Source: RPQJ01 sp963754535 (GTDB lineage Bacteria; Pseudomonadota; Gammaproteobacteria; Steroidobacterales; Steroidobacteraceae). From it: a stretch of DNA of 64,000 nucleotides. Position 1 is the stretch's first letter, and every line of letters begins with the position of its first letter. The position numbers and the translations under genes were made by a program. Of this stretch, positions 51,325-59,652 are shown piece after piece. The notes beneath the pieces were generated by a model. The model worked only from the letters and a program-made list of their open reading frames with translations, did no database searches and was not told the origin of the DNA. The stretch is from assembly GCA_963754535.1 (NCBI GenBank), contig CAVWGG010000009.1, positions 62,001 through 126,000 on the forward strand, read 5' to 3'.

Positions 51325-51339
51325 TGTAGTTTTACTACA
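51325..51339 (+). promoter_or_regulatory. HexR box in front of zwf
   Basis: TGTAGTTTTACTACA is a perfect inverted repeat with a 3-base centre and a full match to the HexR consensus. It ends 11 bases before the zwf start, overlapping where the -10 region or transcription start should be. It should repress zwf-pgl-hexR until KDPG is present. Confidence 0.85.
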
Positions 51340-51350
51340 AAAGGAAACCG

Positions 51351-52844
51351 ATGATCGACGCCCCCAGCGTGACGCCCGGATCGCCCCAGGTCCTGCCCGA
51401 CTTCGACCTCGTCCTGTTCGGGGGAACTGGCGACCTTGCGATGCGCAAGCTCCTGCCCGGCCTCTACCGGCGGCACGTTTCGGGAGACATGGCGCCCGGT
51501 GCCCGCATCATCGGCATTGCACGCACGGCGATGACGCGCGAGGAATTCGCCGCCCAGGCCGAACAGTCGTGCCGGAAACGCGTCGGCGACGAATTCGATC
51601 ATGCCAGCTGGAAGGATTTCGCGGCCCGCCTGAGCTACCTGCGCGTCGATGCCACCGCGCACGCGGACTACGAGGCGTTGGCCACGGCGCTCGCTCCTCG
51701 CGCCTCCGTTGTCCGCGTTTTCTTTCTCTCCACCGCACCCGGCCTGTTCGAAGTCGTCTGCAGCGAACTGAAAAACGCGGGGGTCGTCACGGCTACGTCC
51801 CGGATCGTGCTCGAGAAGCCGCTCGGATCCGACACCGAGTCCGCCAACCGGATCAACGAAGTGGTGGCTGCGAGCTTCCAGGAACACCAGATCTTCCGCA
51901 TCGACCATTACCTCGGCAAGGAGACGGTGCAGAACCTGATTGCGCTGCGATTCGGCAACGCGCTGTTCGAGCCGCTCTGGCGCCGGGATCGCATCCGGCA
52001 CGTGCAGATCACGGTGGCCGAGCAACTCGGCGTCGGGACGCGCGCCGATTTCTACGACCGCACCGGCGCTCTCCGCGACATGGTGCAGAACCACCTGCTG
52101 CAGCTGCTCTGCATCATCGCCATGGAACCTCCGGTCTCGGCCACGCCCGACGCCGTTCGTGACGAGAAACTGAAGGTGCTGCGTGCGCTGAGGCCGATGA
52201 CCGGGACTGATGCGATGCGCAACACCGTGCGCGGCCAGTACCGCACGGGCGTCATCGGCACCCAGAACGTGCCGGGATACCTCGACGAGAAGGGCGTCGC
52301 GACCGACAGTGCGACCGAGTCATTCGTGGCGATGCGCGTGGACATCGACAGCTGGCGCTGGGCCGGCGTGCCGTTCTACCTGCGCACGGGCAAGCGCCTG
52401 CCGGATGCCCTCGCGGAAATCGTGGTCACGTTCGAGCAGGTGCCGCATTCGATCTTCGACGGACTGGCTTCGACACAGCCCCCCAATCGCCTGGTGATCC
52501 GGCTGCAGCCCGAAGAGCACATCACGCTGCGTATCCTGGCGAAGCGCCCGGGCGAGGCGATGCGCCTGAAGCCGGTCGATCTCGGGCTCGACCTCACCGA
52601 TTCGTTCAAGTCGCGCCGTCTCGATGCCTACGAACGACTGCTGGGTGACGCGATCCAGGGCAACCTCACGCTCTTCATGCGTCGCGACGAAGTCGACGCG
52701 GCCTGGCGCTGGATCGATCCGATCCGCGCCGCCTGGGACGCCGACCTCGACGGCCCGCGCCCCTACGCCGCGGGCACCTGGGGACCGGCGGCGGCAGCCT
52801 CGCTGATCGCGCGCGACGGCTTCGAGTGGCACGAGGAAATCTGA
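51351..52844 (+). CDS. zwf: Glucose-6-phosphate dehydrogenase
   Basis: Oxidises glucose 6-phosphate to 6-phosphogluconolactone, making NADPH or NADH; 497 residues. The coenzyme motif is LVLFGGTGDLAMRKLLPGLY; the substrate site is RIDHYLGKETVQNLIALRFGN; other family blocks are VQITVAEQLGVGTRADFYD and VPFYLRTGKRL. It starts at ATG 51351 after AAAGGAAACCG. pgl begins 2 bases after its stop, and hexR follows. Confidence 0.97.
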   Translation: MIDAPSVTPGSPQVLPDFDLVLFGGTGDLAMRKLLPGLYRRHVSGDMAPGARIIGIARTAMTREEFAAQAEQSCRKRVGDEFDHASWKDFAARLSYLRVDATAHADYEALATALAPRASVVRVFFLSTAPGLFEVVCSELKNAGVVTATSRIVLEKPLGSDTESANRINEVVAASFQEHQIFRIDHYLGKETVQNLIALRFGNALFEPLWRRDRIRHVQITVAEQLGVGTRADFYDRTGALRDMVQNHLLQLLCIIAMEPPVSATPDAVRDEKLKVLRALRPMTGTDAMRNTVRGQYRTGVIGTQNVPGYLDEKGVATDSATESFVAMRVDIDSWRWAGVPFYLRTGKRLPDALAEIVVTFEQVPHSIFDGLASTQPPNRLVIRLQPEEHITLRILAKRPGEAMRLKPVDLGLDLTDSFKSRRLDAYERLLGDAIQGNLTLFMRRDEVDAAWRWIDPIRAAWDADLDGPRPYAAGTWGPAAAASLIARDGFEWHEEI

Positions 52845-52846
52845 CG

Positions 52847-53530
52847 GTGGCCCATCACGCCTTCTCGAGCGGCGCGTCACTCGCGCGCAATCTCGCCAAC
52901 GACGTCGCCGCTGCACTCACGCGCCGGCTTGCCGCGCACGGTGCGGCGGGCCTGGTCGTGTCGGGCGGTCGCACGCCTGCAGCCTTCCTCCGCGAACTAG
53001 CAACGCGCGACCTCGACTGGTCGAACGTGTGCGTGACGCTCGCCGACGAGCGCTGCGTGCCGGCGGACGATCCCGCCAGCAATCTGCGCTTCGTGCGTGA
53101 CGCCTTTGCGAACACTCCGGCGGCAGCCGCGGCACTGATCGAAATCGATGCAACCACGACCGACGCCGCTGCGCGCTGGAACGCCGCGCTCGCGGGATTC
53201 CCGCGACCGTTTGCCGCAGTCATTCTCGGCATGGGTGACGACGGGCACTTCGCCTCGCTGTTTCCCGATATGCCACGGCTCGCAGCGGCGCTGGATCTTT
53301 CGACCACGACGGACGTCGTCGAAGGCGTCGCCCCGACGGAGCCCAAAGCCAGGCTCAGCCTCACGCTGCCGACCATGCTCGATACGGACTTGCTGGTCCT
53401 GCACGTCACCGGCGACTCCAAGCTCGCAACGCTGCGGCGCGCGTCCTGCCCCGGCAGCGCACTCGAGATGCCGGTGCGAGCCCTGCTGGAGCAGCGCCGG
53501 GTTCCGTTGGAGATCTACCATGCCCCCTGA
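52847..53530 (+). CDS. pgl: 6-phosphogluconolactonase
   Basis: Hydrolyses 6-phosphogluconolactone; 227 residues of the NagB/Pgl fold. Motifs: LVVSGGRTPAAFLRELA, VTLADERCVPADDPASNLR and ILGMGDDGHFASLFPD (catalytic histidine). The GTG at 52847 is 2 bases after the zwf stop. Its stop lies inside the beginning of hexR (11-base overlap), so zwf-pgl-hexR is one translated unit. Confidence 0.95.
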   Translation: MAHHAFSSGASLARNLANDVAAALTRRLAAHGAAGLVVSGGRTPAAFLRELATRDLDWSNVCVTLADERCVPADDPASNLRFVRDAFANTPAAAAALIEIDATTTDAAARWNAALAGFPRPFAAVILGMGDDGHFASLFPDMPRLAAALDLSTTTDVVEGVAPTEPKARLSLTLPTMLDTDLLVLHVTGDSKLATLRRASCPGSALEMPVRALLEQRRVPLEIYHAP

Positions 53531-54410
53531 GACCGAAGACCGCGGCACCACGACAGATCGCGTCGAACTGTTGCGTCGAGTGGCGGCCGCGCAGGTCGAC
53601 CTCACCCCTGCGGAAGCAAAGGTCGCCGCGCTCGTGCTCGCGGAGCCTTCATGGGTGCTCGGCCAGTCGTTGATGCAGGTGGCCGAGCGCGCAGGCGTCA
53701 GCGAGCCGACCGTGATCCGCTTCTGCCGGTCGATCGGGCTGGATGGCTTCCAGAGCTTTCGCCTGCGCCTCGCCCAGAGCATCGCCAGCGGCGCCTTGTT
53801 CCTGCCGACGGCAGTGGGCCCCGACGACGCCGCGGTAGAGATCGCCGGCAAGGTGCTCGAACGGTCGGCGCGGACGCTGCTCGAAGTGCGCACCCAATTG
53901 CATCCGGCGCGCATGGAAGAGGCCGTCGCGCTGCTTGCAGGCGCAAGACGCCTGGAATTCTACGGCCTCGGCAGTTCAGGCATCGTCGCCGCCGATGCGC
54001 GCCACAAGTTCTTTCGACTGGGGATCGTCGCCACCGCCTATGCGGACGCCCACCTGCACGGCATGGCCGCGACCATGCTGGGGCCGGAGGACGTGGTGGT
54101 CGCGATTTCGAGCACGGGACGCACGATCGACCTGATATCGAGCGTCGAGTTGGCGCTCGAAGCCGGCGCCAGCGTCATCGCGATAACGGCACCCTCGTCG
54201 CCGCTGGCGCGGCTCGCCAGCGTGCCGATCGAGATTTCCGTCGACGAGGACACCGACATCTACACGCCGATGACGACGCGGCTGGCGCAGCTGGCGATCA
54301 TCGACGCGCTGTCGGTGGGCGTGGCGATGCGGCAGGGGCCGGAACTGATCGAGAAGCTCGAACGCACCTGGCGCTCGCTCAGGACGAAGCGCGTCCCCGG
54401 CTTCGATTGA
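53520..54410 (+). CDS. hexR: RpiR-family repressor HexR
   Basis: A 296-residue regulator. The N-terminal helix-turn-helix is LTPAEAKVAALVLAEPSWVL followed by VSEPTVIRFCRSIGLDGF. The C-terminal SIS sugar-phosphate domain is at about 125-255 (LEFYGLGSSGIVAADARHKFF; VVVAISSTGRTIDLISSVEL), where KDPG binds in known HexR proteins. HexR boxes flank the divergent edd-eda and zwf-pgl-hexR promoters, so it very likely represses both and itself. Confidence 0.93.
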   Translation: MPPETEDRGTTTDRVELLRRVAAAQVDLTPAEAKVAALVLAEPSWVLGQSLMQVAERAGVSEPTVIRFCRSIGLDGFQSFRLRLAQSIASGALFLPTAVGPDDAAVEIAGKVLERSARTLLEVRTQLHPARMEEAVALLAGARRLEFYGLGSSGIVAADARHKFFRLGIVATAYADAHLHGMAATMLGPEDVVVAISSTGRTIDLISSVELALEAGASVIAITAPSSPLARLASVPIEISVDEDTDIYTPMTTRLAQLAIIDALSVGVAMRQGPELIEKLERTWRSLRTKRVPGFD

Positions 54411-54416
54411 CGGCGG

Positions 54417-55922
54417 CTAGCTCCGGTCCTCCTGGTCATCCACGCGCAACGCCGCCAGGCCCGCGAGGAACAACAGCAATCCACCGAGCGCCAGCGCGTT
54501 GACGCTGTGGCCGCCGAACAGCGCGCGCACCAGGATGCCGAGCACGCTGGCTGCGAGAATCTGCGGGATCACGATGAAGAAATTGAAGATCCCCATGTAG
54601 ATTCCCATCTTCTTCATCGGCACTGCCTGCGACAGCATCGCGTATGGCAGCGAGAGGATGGCGGCCCAGGCGATGCCGACGCCGATCATCGACACCAGCA
54701 GCAACCGCGGATCCTCGATGAAGCGGATCGAAACCAGGCCAAGCGCACCGAACCACAGGCAGACCAGGTGCGCCTTGCGGCGGCCGAGCGCTTCGGCGAG
54801 CTTCGGGATGAACAGCGCGGCGAGCGCGGCAAAGCCGTTGTAAGCCGCGAACAGGATGCCGACCCAGTTCGCTCCCTCGTTGTAGGCCGCGGAGGCCGCA
54901 TCGGTCGTGCCGTAGTGGTGTTCGGTGACTGCCGCCGTGGTGTAGATCCACATCGCGAACAGCGCGAACCACGACAGGAACTGCACGACCGCCAGCTGCC
55001 GCATCACCTGCGGCATCAGGTACAGGTCGTTGATCACGTTGTGCAGCATGCCCTCGGTGGCGCCGCGGCCCTGGCGTGACGCAACGACGAGCTGCAGCAG
55101 GCCGAAGGCCACGAGCCCGCAACCGAGCACGTAAAGCTGCTTGTCCCAGCCGAAAATCGCGACGGCGGCAGCGAATGCCGAGCCCATGACGATCCAGGCA
55201 GCCGCGGACTGGCGATACCACTCGGGTGTACGCGCGTGCCGCTCCATACCGGCAACCTGCTCACTGGCTCGCTCGTCGAACTCAGCGAGCTCTACCGGCG
55301 AATACTCCCGCGTGCTGAAGACGGTCCACAGCACCGCGCCAAGGAACGCAACGGCGCCGAGATAGAACGCGAGCTTCACGGACTGCGGCAACTCGCCGGT
55401 GGCAGCGACGTTGCTCACGTCGAACAGGTTCGTGAGGATCCACGGCAGCGCGGACGCCACGACCGCGCCGACACCGATGAACCAGCTCTGCATCGAGTAG
55501 CCGCGGCAACGCTGCCGGTCGGGCAGCATGTCGCCGACGAGCGCGCGGAACGGCTCCATCGACACGTTGATTGACGCGTCGAGTATCCACAGCATGCCTG
55601 CCGCGACCCATAGGTACGGGCTGTTCGGCATCACCACCAGTGCCACCGTGGCGAGCAGCGCGCCGACCAGGAAGTACGGACGCCGGCGGCCGAGACGGCC
55701 CCACGTGCGGTCGCTCATGTAGCCGATGATTGGCTGCACGATCAGCCCGGTGACCGGCGCCGCGAGCCAGAGGATCGGCAGGTCGTCGATCGACGCACCC
55801 AGGGACTGGAAGATGCGGCTGACGTTCGCGTTCTGCAAAGCGAAGCCGAACTGGATTCCGAGGAATCCGAAGCACATGTTCCAGATCTGCCAGAAATTCA
55901 GCGTCGGCTTTTGCTTGCGCAC
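54417..55922 (-). CDS. MFS sugar transporter, GPH/SLC45-like
   Basis: A 501-residue permease with 12 membrane helices. It resembles the maltose/sucrose-type MFS carriers: FGFLGIQFGFALQNANVSRI, LWLAAPVTGLIVQPIIGYMSDRTWGRLGRRRP (charged loop 2-3) and LSLPYAMLSQAVP. The GTG at 55922 shares a base with the xylH stop (TAGTG) and has AAAGGG before it. Being last in an alpha-glucosidase operon, it probably carries maltose, another disaccharide or glucose with protons. Confidence 0.9.
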   Translation of the reverse strand: MRKQKPTLNFWQIWNMCFGFLGIQFGFALQNANVSRIFQSLGASIDDLPILWLAAPVTGLIVQPIIGYMSDRTWGRLGRRRPYFLVGALLATVALVVMPNSPYLWVAAGMLWILDASINVSMEPFRALVGDMLPDRQRCRGYSMQSWFIGVGAVVASALPWILTNLFDVSNVAATGELPQSVKLAFYLGAVAFLGAVLWTVFSTREYSPVELAEFDERASEQVAGMERHARTPEWYRQSAAAWIVMGSAFAAAVAIFGWDKQLYVLGCGLVAFGLLQLVVASRQGRGATEGMLHNVINDLYLMPQVMRQLAVVQFLSWFALFAMWIYTTAAVTEHHYGTTDAASAAYNEGANWVGILFAAYNGFAALAALFIPKLAEALGRRKAHLVCLWFGALGLVSIRFIEDPRLLLVSMIGVGIAWAAILSLPYAMLSQAVPMKKMGIYMGIFNFFIVIPQILAASVLGILVRALFGGHSVNALALGGLLLFLAGLAALRVDDQEDRS

Positions 55923-57049
55923 TATCTGCCCTTTCCAAGTCGAAGATCGAGCCACACGGCCAGTGCGAGCACCGCGCCGCGCGCAATGTACTTCGCCTCC
56001 GGTGAGACCGCCATCAAGGTCATGCCATTGAGCAGGCTCGCCATGATCAACGCACCGAACAGCACGCCGAGCACGGTGCCACGCCCGCCCCGCAGGCTCG
56101 TGCCGCCGATCACGCAGGCCGCGACCGCGTCGAGTTCCATCAGCGAGCCAACGGTGGATGTCGATGCGCCGGAATATGCGGTTTGCATGAAACCGGTCAG
56201 GGCCACGATGCCGCCCATGATCGCGTAGGCGCCGATGATGGTATTGCGCACCGGCACGCCGGAGACTGCCGCGGCCTCTTCGTTGCCGCCGATTGCGTAG
56301 AGGTAGCGGCCGAAGGGCGTGTTCGTGACCAGCTGGTGAACCAGCACCGCGACGAGACCGAGGATCACCAGTGCGATCGGCACGCCGCGGTAGCCGTTGG
56401 TGACGATGACGACCAGGAACACGAACTGCGCGAGCACGAAGAGCTTCAGGAACGTGAGCTCGCCGTCGTCCACCGGAAAGCCATGGGACTGCCGACGTTT
56501 GCGCGCGTTGAGGGCCGACGCAACGATCGCGGCCACCGCCAGGCCGGCCAGCACGTAACCGGCGACGTCCGGCAGGTAATAAGTCGTGAGCAGCGAGTAC
56601 ACGTTCTGGCTGCCGCCTTCGACCACGGGCACGGTCTGGTTTTCGATCACCAGCCAGTGCAAGCCGCGGAAGACCAGCAGGCCGCCGAGCGTCATGATGA
56701 AGGCGGGAATGCGCTCGATCGCGATCAACGCTCCCATCGCCGACCAGACCAGCACCGCGCCGATCGTTGCGATCAAGATGGCAACGGGAGCGGGCACGTC
56801 GTGCCAGAACACGAGCACGGCAGCGACGGCGCCCGCGAGCCCCACGCCGCTACCGGCCGACAGGTCGATCTGCCCCGGCAACAGCACGACGAGCATGCCG
56901 AGGGCCAGCACGGCAGTGACGGCAAGTTCCACGGAGAGCAGGGACAGGTTGCGCGCCGACAGGAACACGGGCTCCTGCCACGCAAAGAAGGCCCAGATCG
57001 CAACCAGCGCGACGAGCATCGAGAGCTCACGGGTGGCGAAACGGTTCAT
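55922..57049 (-). CDS. xylH: Sugar ABC transporter permease, XylH type
   Basis: Inner-membrane permease of 375 residues, RbsC/XylH family. GQIDLSAGSGVGLAGAVAAV and AFIMTLGGLLVFRGL are family blocks. An extra segment (YYLPDVAGYVLAGL...GFPVDDGE...NGYRGVPIALVILGLVAV) matches XylH rather than RbsC; FGRYLYAIGGNEEAAAVSGV and ELDAVAACVIGGTSLRGGRG follow. Despite the name, the context suggests uptake of glucose or another alpha-glucosidase product rather than xylose. It overlaps xylG by 4 bases. Confidence 0.93.
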   Translation of the reverse strand: MNRFATRELSMLVALVAIWAFFAWQEPVFLSARNLSLLSVELAVTAVLALGMLVVLLPGQIDLSAGSGVGLAGAVAAVLVFWHDVPAPVAILIATIGAVLVWSAMGALIAIERIPAFIMTLGGLLVFRGLHWLVIENQTVPVVEGGSQNVYSLLTTYYLPDVAGYVLAGLAVAAIVASALNARKRRQSHGFPVDDGELTFLKLFVLAQFVFLVVIVTNGYRGVPIALVILGLVAVLVHQLVTNTPFGRYLYAIGGNEEAAAVSGVPVRNTIIGAYAIMGGIVALTGFMQTAYSGASTSTVGSLMELDAVAACVIGGTSLRGGRGTVLGVLFGALIMASLLNGMTLMAVSPEAKYIARGAVLALAVWLDLRLGKGR

Positions 57050-58575
57050 GCCGCGCGCTCCAGGCGGCCCATGGCCGCGGCCAGCAACCTTTCCTGGGTC
57101 GCCTCCGAACGCTCGAACGTGCCGCCGACGCGACCTTCGCAGAGCATCACGATGCGATCGCTCATCCCCAGCAGTTCACCGAGTTCGCTCGAAACGAGCA
57201 CGATCGCCTGGCCGGCTGCGGTCAGCCGGTTGATGAGCTCGTACACCTCGAGCTTGGCGCCGACGTCGATGCCGCGCGTCGGCTCGTCGAGCAGCAGCAC
57301 CTTGGGTTGCGTCAGCAGCATCTTGCCGAGCACCACTTTCTGCTGGTTGCCGCCCGACAACGTGCCGACCGGTTGCTCGAGCGTCTGCGCCTTGATCCGC
57401 AATTCGTCGGCGATCGTCCGGGTACGGGCCACCTCGCGATCGCGGTCGATGAACACTCCGCGACGCAGGCTGTTCAACGAAGACAGCGACAGGTTGAACG
57501 TGACGCCCTGTGGCAGCACGAGTCCATAGCGCTTGCGATCCTCGGTGACGATGGCCAGCCCGCGTGCGAGCGCTGCGCGCGGATGAGTTGCGGAAAATTC
57601 CTTGTCGTCGAGCTCGACCTTGCCGGCACGACGCTTGCCCCAGAGCCCCATCAGGTGCATCAGCAACTCGGTGCGCCCAGCGCCCATGAGGCCGCCGATT
57701 CCCAGCACCTCGCCGGCCCGGACTTCGAGATCGATCCCGCGCAATGCGACGCCGCCGTCATTGGGCGGATCGACGTCTACGCCGCGCAAGGCCAGCAGCG
57801 TGCGCCCGTGGGTGGGTTGACGCCGCGGGTAGTGATCTTCGATGCGTCGCCCGACCATGCGACGAATTATTTCGTCGGCGTCCGTGCCTGATGCGTCGAG
57901 CGTGCCCTGGGCAGAGCCGTCGCGCAGGACGGTGATGCGGTCGGCGATCGCAAACACCTCGTCGAGCTTGTGCGAGATGAACACGCAGGCCACGCCGCGC
58001 TCGCGCAGTCGTCGCAGTTGCGCCAGCAAGGTGTCGATCTCGGTGCGGGAGAGCGCGGCCGTGGGTTCGTCCAGCACCAATACTTTAGGCTTGCGCGCGA
58101 TGGCACGTGCGATCTCGACCAGCTGTTGTTGACCGATGCCGAGGTCCCCGACGCGCGTCGCGGGATCGAGCTGGATGCCACAGTCGGCGAGCGTCGCCGA
58201 GGACTGCGCGTAGACGCGATCCCAGTCGATGCGGCCGAACCGCCGTGGAAATGCGCCCAGGAACAGGTTCTCGCCGACCGTCATGTCCGGGAACAGCGCG
58301 AGTTCCTGGTGGATGATCGCGATTCCGGCGCGCTCGGCGTCACGCGTCGAACGGAATTCAGCCGGTTGATCGTCGACGAGGATTTCGCCTTCGTAGCTGC
58401 CATGGGGATGCACACCCGACAGCAGCTTGATCAGCGTGGACTTGCCCGCGCCGTTCTCGCCGCAGAGCGCATGGATTTCGCCGGCACGCAGATCGAAGCT
58501 GACGTCGGCCAGCGCCGTCACCGCGCCGAAGCGCTTGGTGACCGAGCGGGCAGCGAGGACGGCGCTATCGCTCAT
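57046..58575 (-). CDS. xylG: Sugar ABC transporter ATPase, XylG type
   Basis: Cytoplasmic double ATPase of 509 residues. The first half has Walker A GENGAGKSTLIKLLSG, signature LGIGQQQLVEIARAIA and Walker B VLVLDEPTAAL. The second half has the altered P-loop GIGGLMGAGRTELL and signature LSGGNQQKVVLGKML, as usual for carbohydrate-uptake CUT2 ATPases. It overlaps xylF and xylH by 4 bases each. Confidence 0.95.
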   Translation of the reverse strand: MSDSAVLAARSVTKRFGAVTALADVSFDLRAGEIHALCGENGAGKSTLIKLLSGVHPHGSYEGEILVDDQPAEFRSTRDAERAGIAIIHQELALFPDMTVGENLFLGAFPRRFGRIDWDRVYAQSSATLADCGIQLDPATRVGDLGIGQQQLVEIARAIARKPKVLVLDEPTAALSRTEIDTLLAQLRRLRERGVACVFISHKLDEVFAIADRITVLRDGSAQGTLDASGTDADEIIRRMVGRRIEDHYPRRQPTHGRTLLALRGVDVDPPNDGGVALRGIDLEVRAGEVLGIGGLMGAGRTELLMHLMGLWGKRRAGKVELDDKEFSATHPRAALARGLAIVTEDRKRYGLVLPQGVTFNLSLSSLNSLRRGVFIDRDREVARTRTIADELRIKAQTLEQPVGTLSGGNQQKVVLGKMLLTQPKVLLLDEPTRGIDVGAKLEVYELINRLTAAGQAIVLVSSELGELLGMSDRIVMLCEGRVGGTFERSEATQERLLAAAMGRLERAA

Positions 58576-59648
58576 GGGCGCGGCGGTCGCTGGGCATCCG
58601 GAATGCCACGGTAGACGTCGTCATAGCTCGCCTGGCCGTCGCGCACCACGGTGTCGAGAATGTTGTCGCGCGTGACGGTGACAGCGTCGAAGAGGACGGA
58701 CGGTACCTGGCCATGGCCGTTGTCGACCGACTTGCCGGCGACGACCACACGACGGGTCGCCATCTGCACTGCAAGCTCGGCGGCGCCGCTCGCCAGCGTG
58801 CGCAGCGGCTTGTAGATCGTCATGGCCTGCGTGCCTACAGCGATGCGCTGCAAGGCCACGGTTTCTGCATCCTGGCCGGTGACGAGCACCTTGCCCGCGA
58901 GACCCTCTTCGCTCAGCGCCTGGATGGCGCCGCCCGCGGTGCCGTCGTTGCTCGCCAGGACGGCGTCGATGCGCGGGCCGTTGGCGGTGATCGCGGCATT
59001 GACGATGCGCTTGGCGTTCTCGGGCTTCCAGTCCTCGGCCCAGTCTTCGTGCAGAACCTCGATGTCGCCGCTCTTGATCAGGGGCTCGAGGACTCGATCC
59101 TGCCCGCGCTTGAACAGCGCGGCGTTGTTGTCCGTCTTGGCGCCATAGATGCGGACGATGCGGCCCTTGCCCGGCGTCGGCAAGTGATCGACCAGGAACT
59201 TCGCCTGCAGTTCGCCCACGCGCTCGTTGTCGAAGCTCACGTAGAGGTCGGGGTCGCTGTCGCGAATGATGCGGTCGTAGGCGATCACGGGGATGCCTGC
59301 GTCGTGCGCCATCTTGACGCCCTTGGCCATCGCCGTGCCGTCGTGGGGCACGATCACCAGCACGTCGACCTTGTTGGTGATCAGCTTCTCCACGTCGCTG
59401 ATCTGCACGGTGTCGTCGCTGTTGGCGGCGAGCACGCGCACCTTGGCGCCGAGTTCGCCCGCGCGTTTCACGAACATGTCGCGGTCGGCCTGCCAGCGGG
59501 CCTCTTTGAGCGTGTCAAGCGACAGGCCAATGACGATGCCGTCGTCCTCCGGCTTGCCGGCCGTACCCCCGTCCCGCGATGCAAGCGCGAGTCCGATCAG
59601 CACGCTGGCCACCAGCGAAACGATCACCAAGAGAATGCGGATCTTCAA
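58572..59648 (-). CDS. xylF: Sugar ABC transporter substrate-binding protein, XylF type
   Basis: Periplasmic binding protein of 358 residues. The order GLSLDTLKEARWQADRDMFV, VIVPHDGTAMAKGVKMAHDA, VIAYDRIIRDSDPDLYVSFD, VGELQAKFLVDHLP, AVLASNDGTAGGAIQALSE and VTGQDAETVALQRIAVGTQ follows XylF closely. A hydrophobic N terminus serves as signal or anchor. The start is taken as TTG at 59648, with AGGAG at a suitable distance and the GH97 stop just before it; a longer start would run far into the GH97 gene. Confidence 0.92.
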   Translation of the reverse strand: MKIRILLVIVSLVASVLIGLALASRDGGTAGKPEDDGIVIGLSLDTLKEARWQADRDMFVKRAGELGAKVRVLAANSDDTVQISDVEKLITNKVDVLVIVPHDGTAMAKGVKMAHDAGIPVIAYDRIIRDSDPDLYVSFDNERVGELQAKFLVDHLPTPGKGRIVRIYGAKTDNNAALFKRGQDRVLEPLIKSGDIEVLHEDWAEDWKPENAKRIVNAAITANGPRIDAVLASNDGTAGGAIQALSEEGLAGKVLVTGQDAETVALQRIAVGTQAMTIYKPLRTLASGAAELAVQMATRRVVVAGKSVDNGHGQVPSVLFDAVTVTRDNILDTVVRDGQASYDDVYRGIPDAQRPPRP

Positions 59649-59652
59649 GGCG

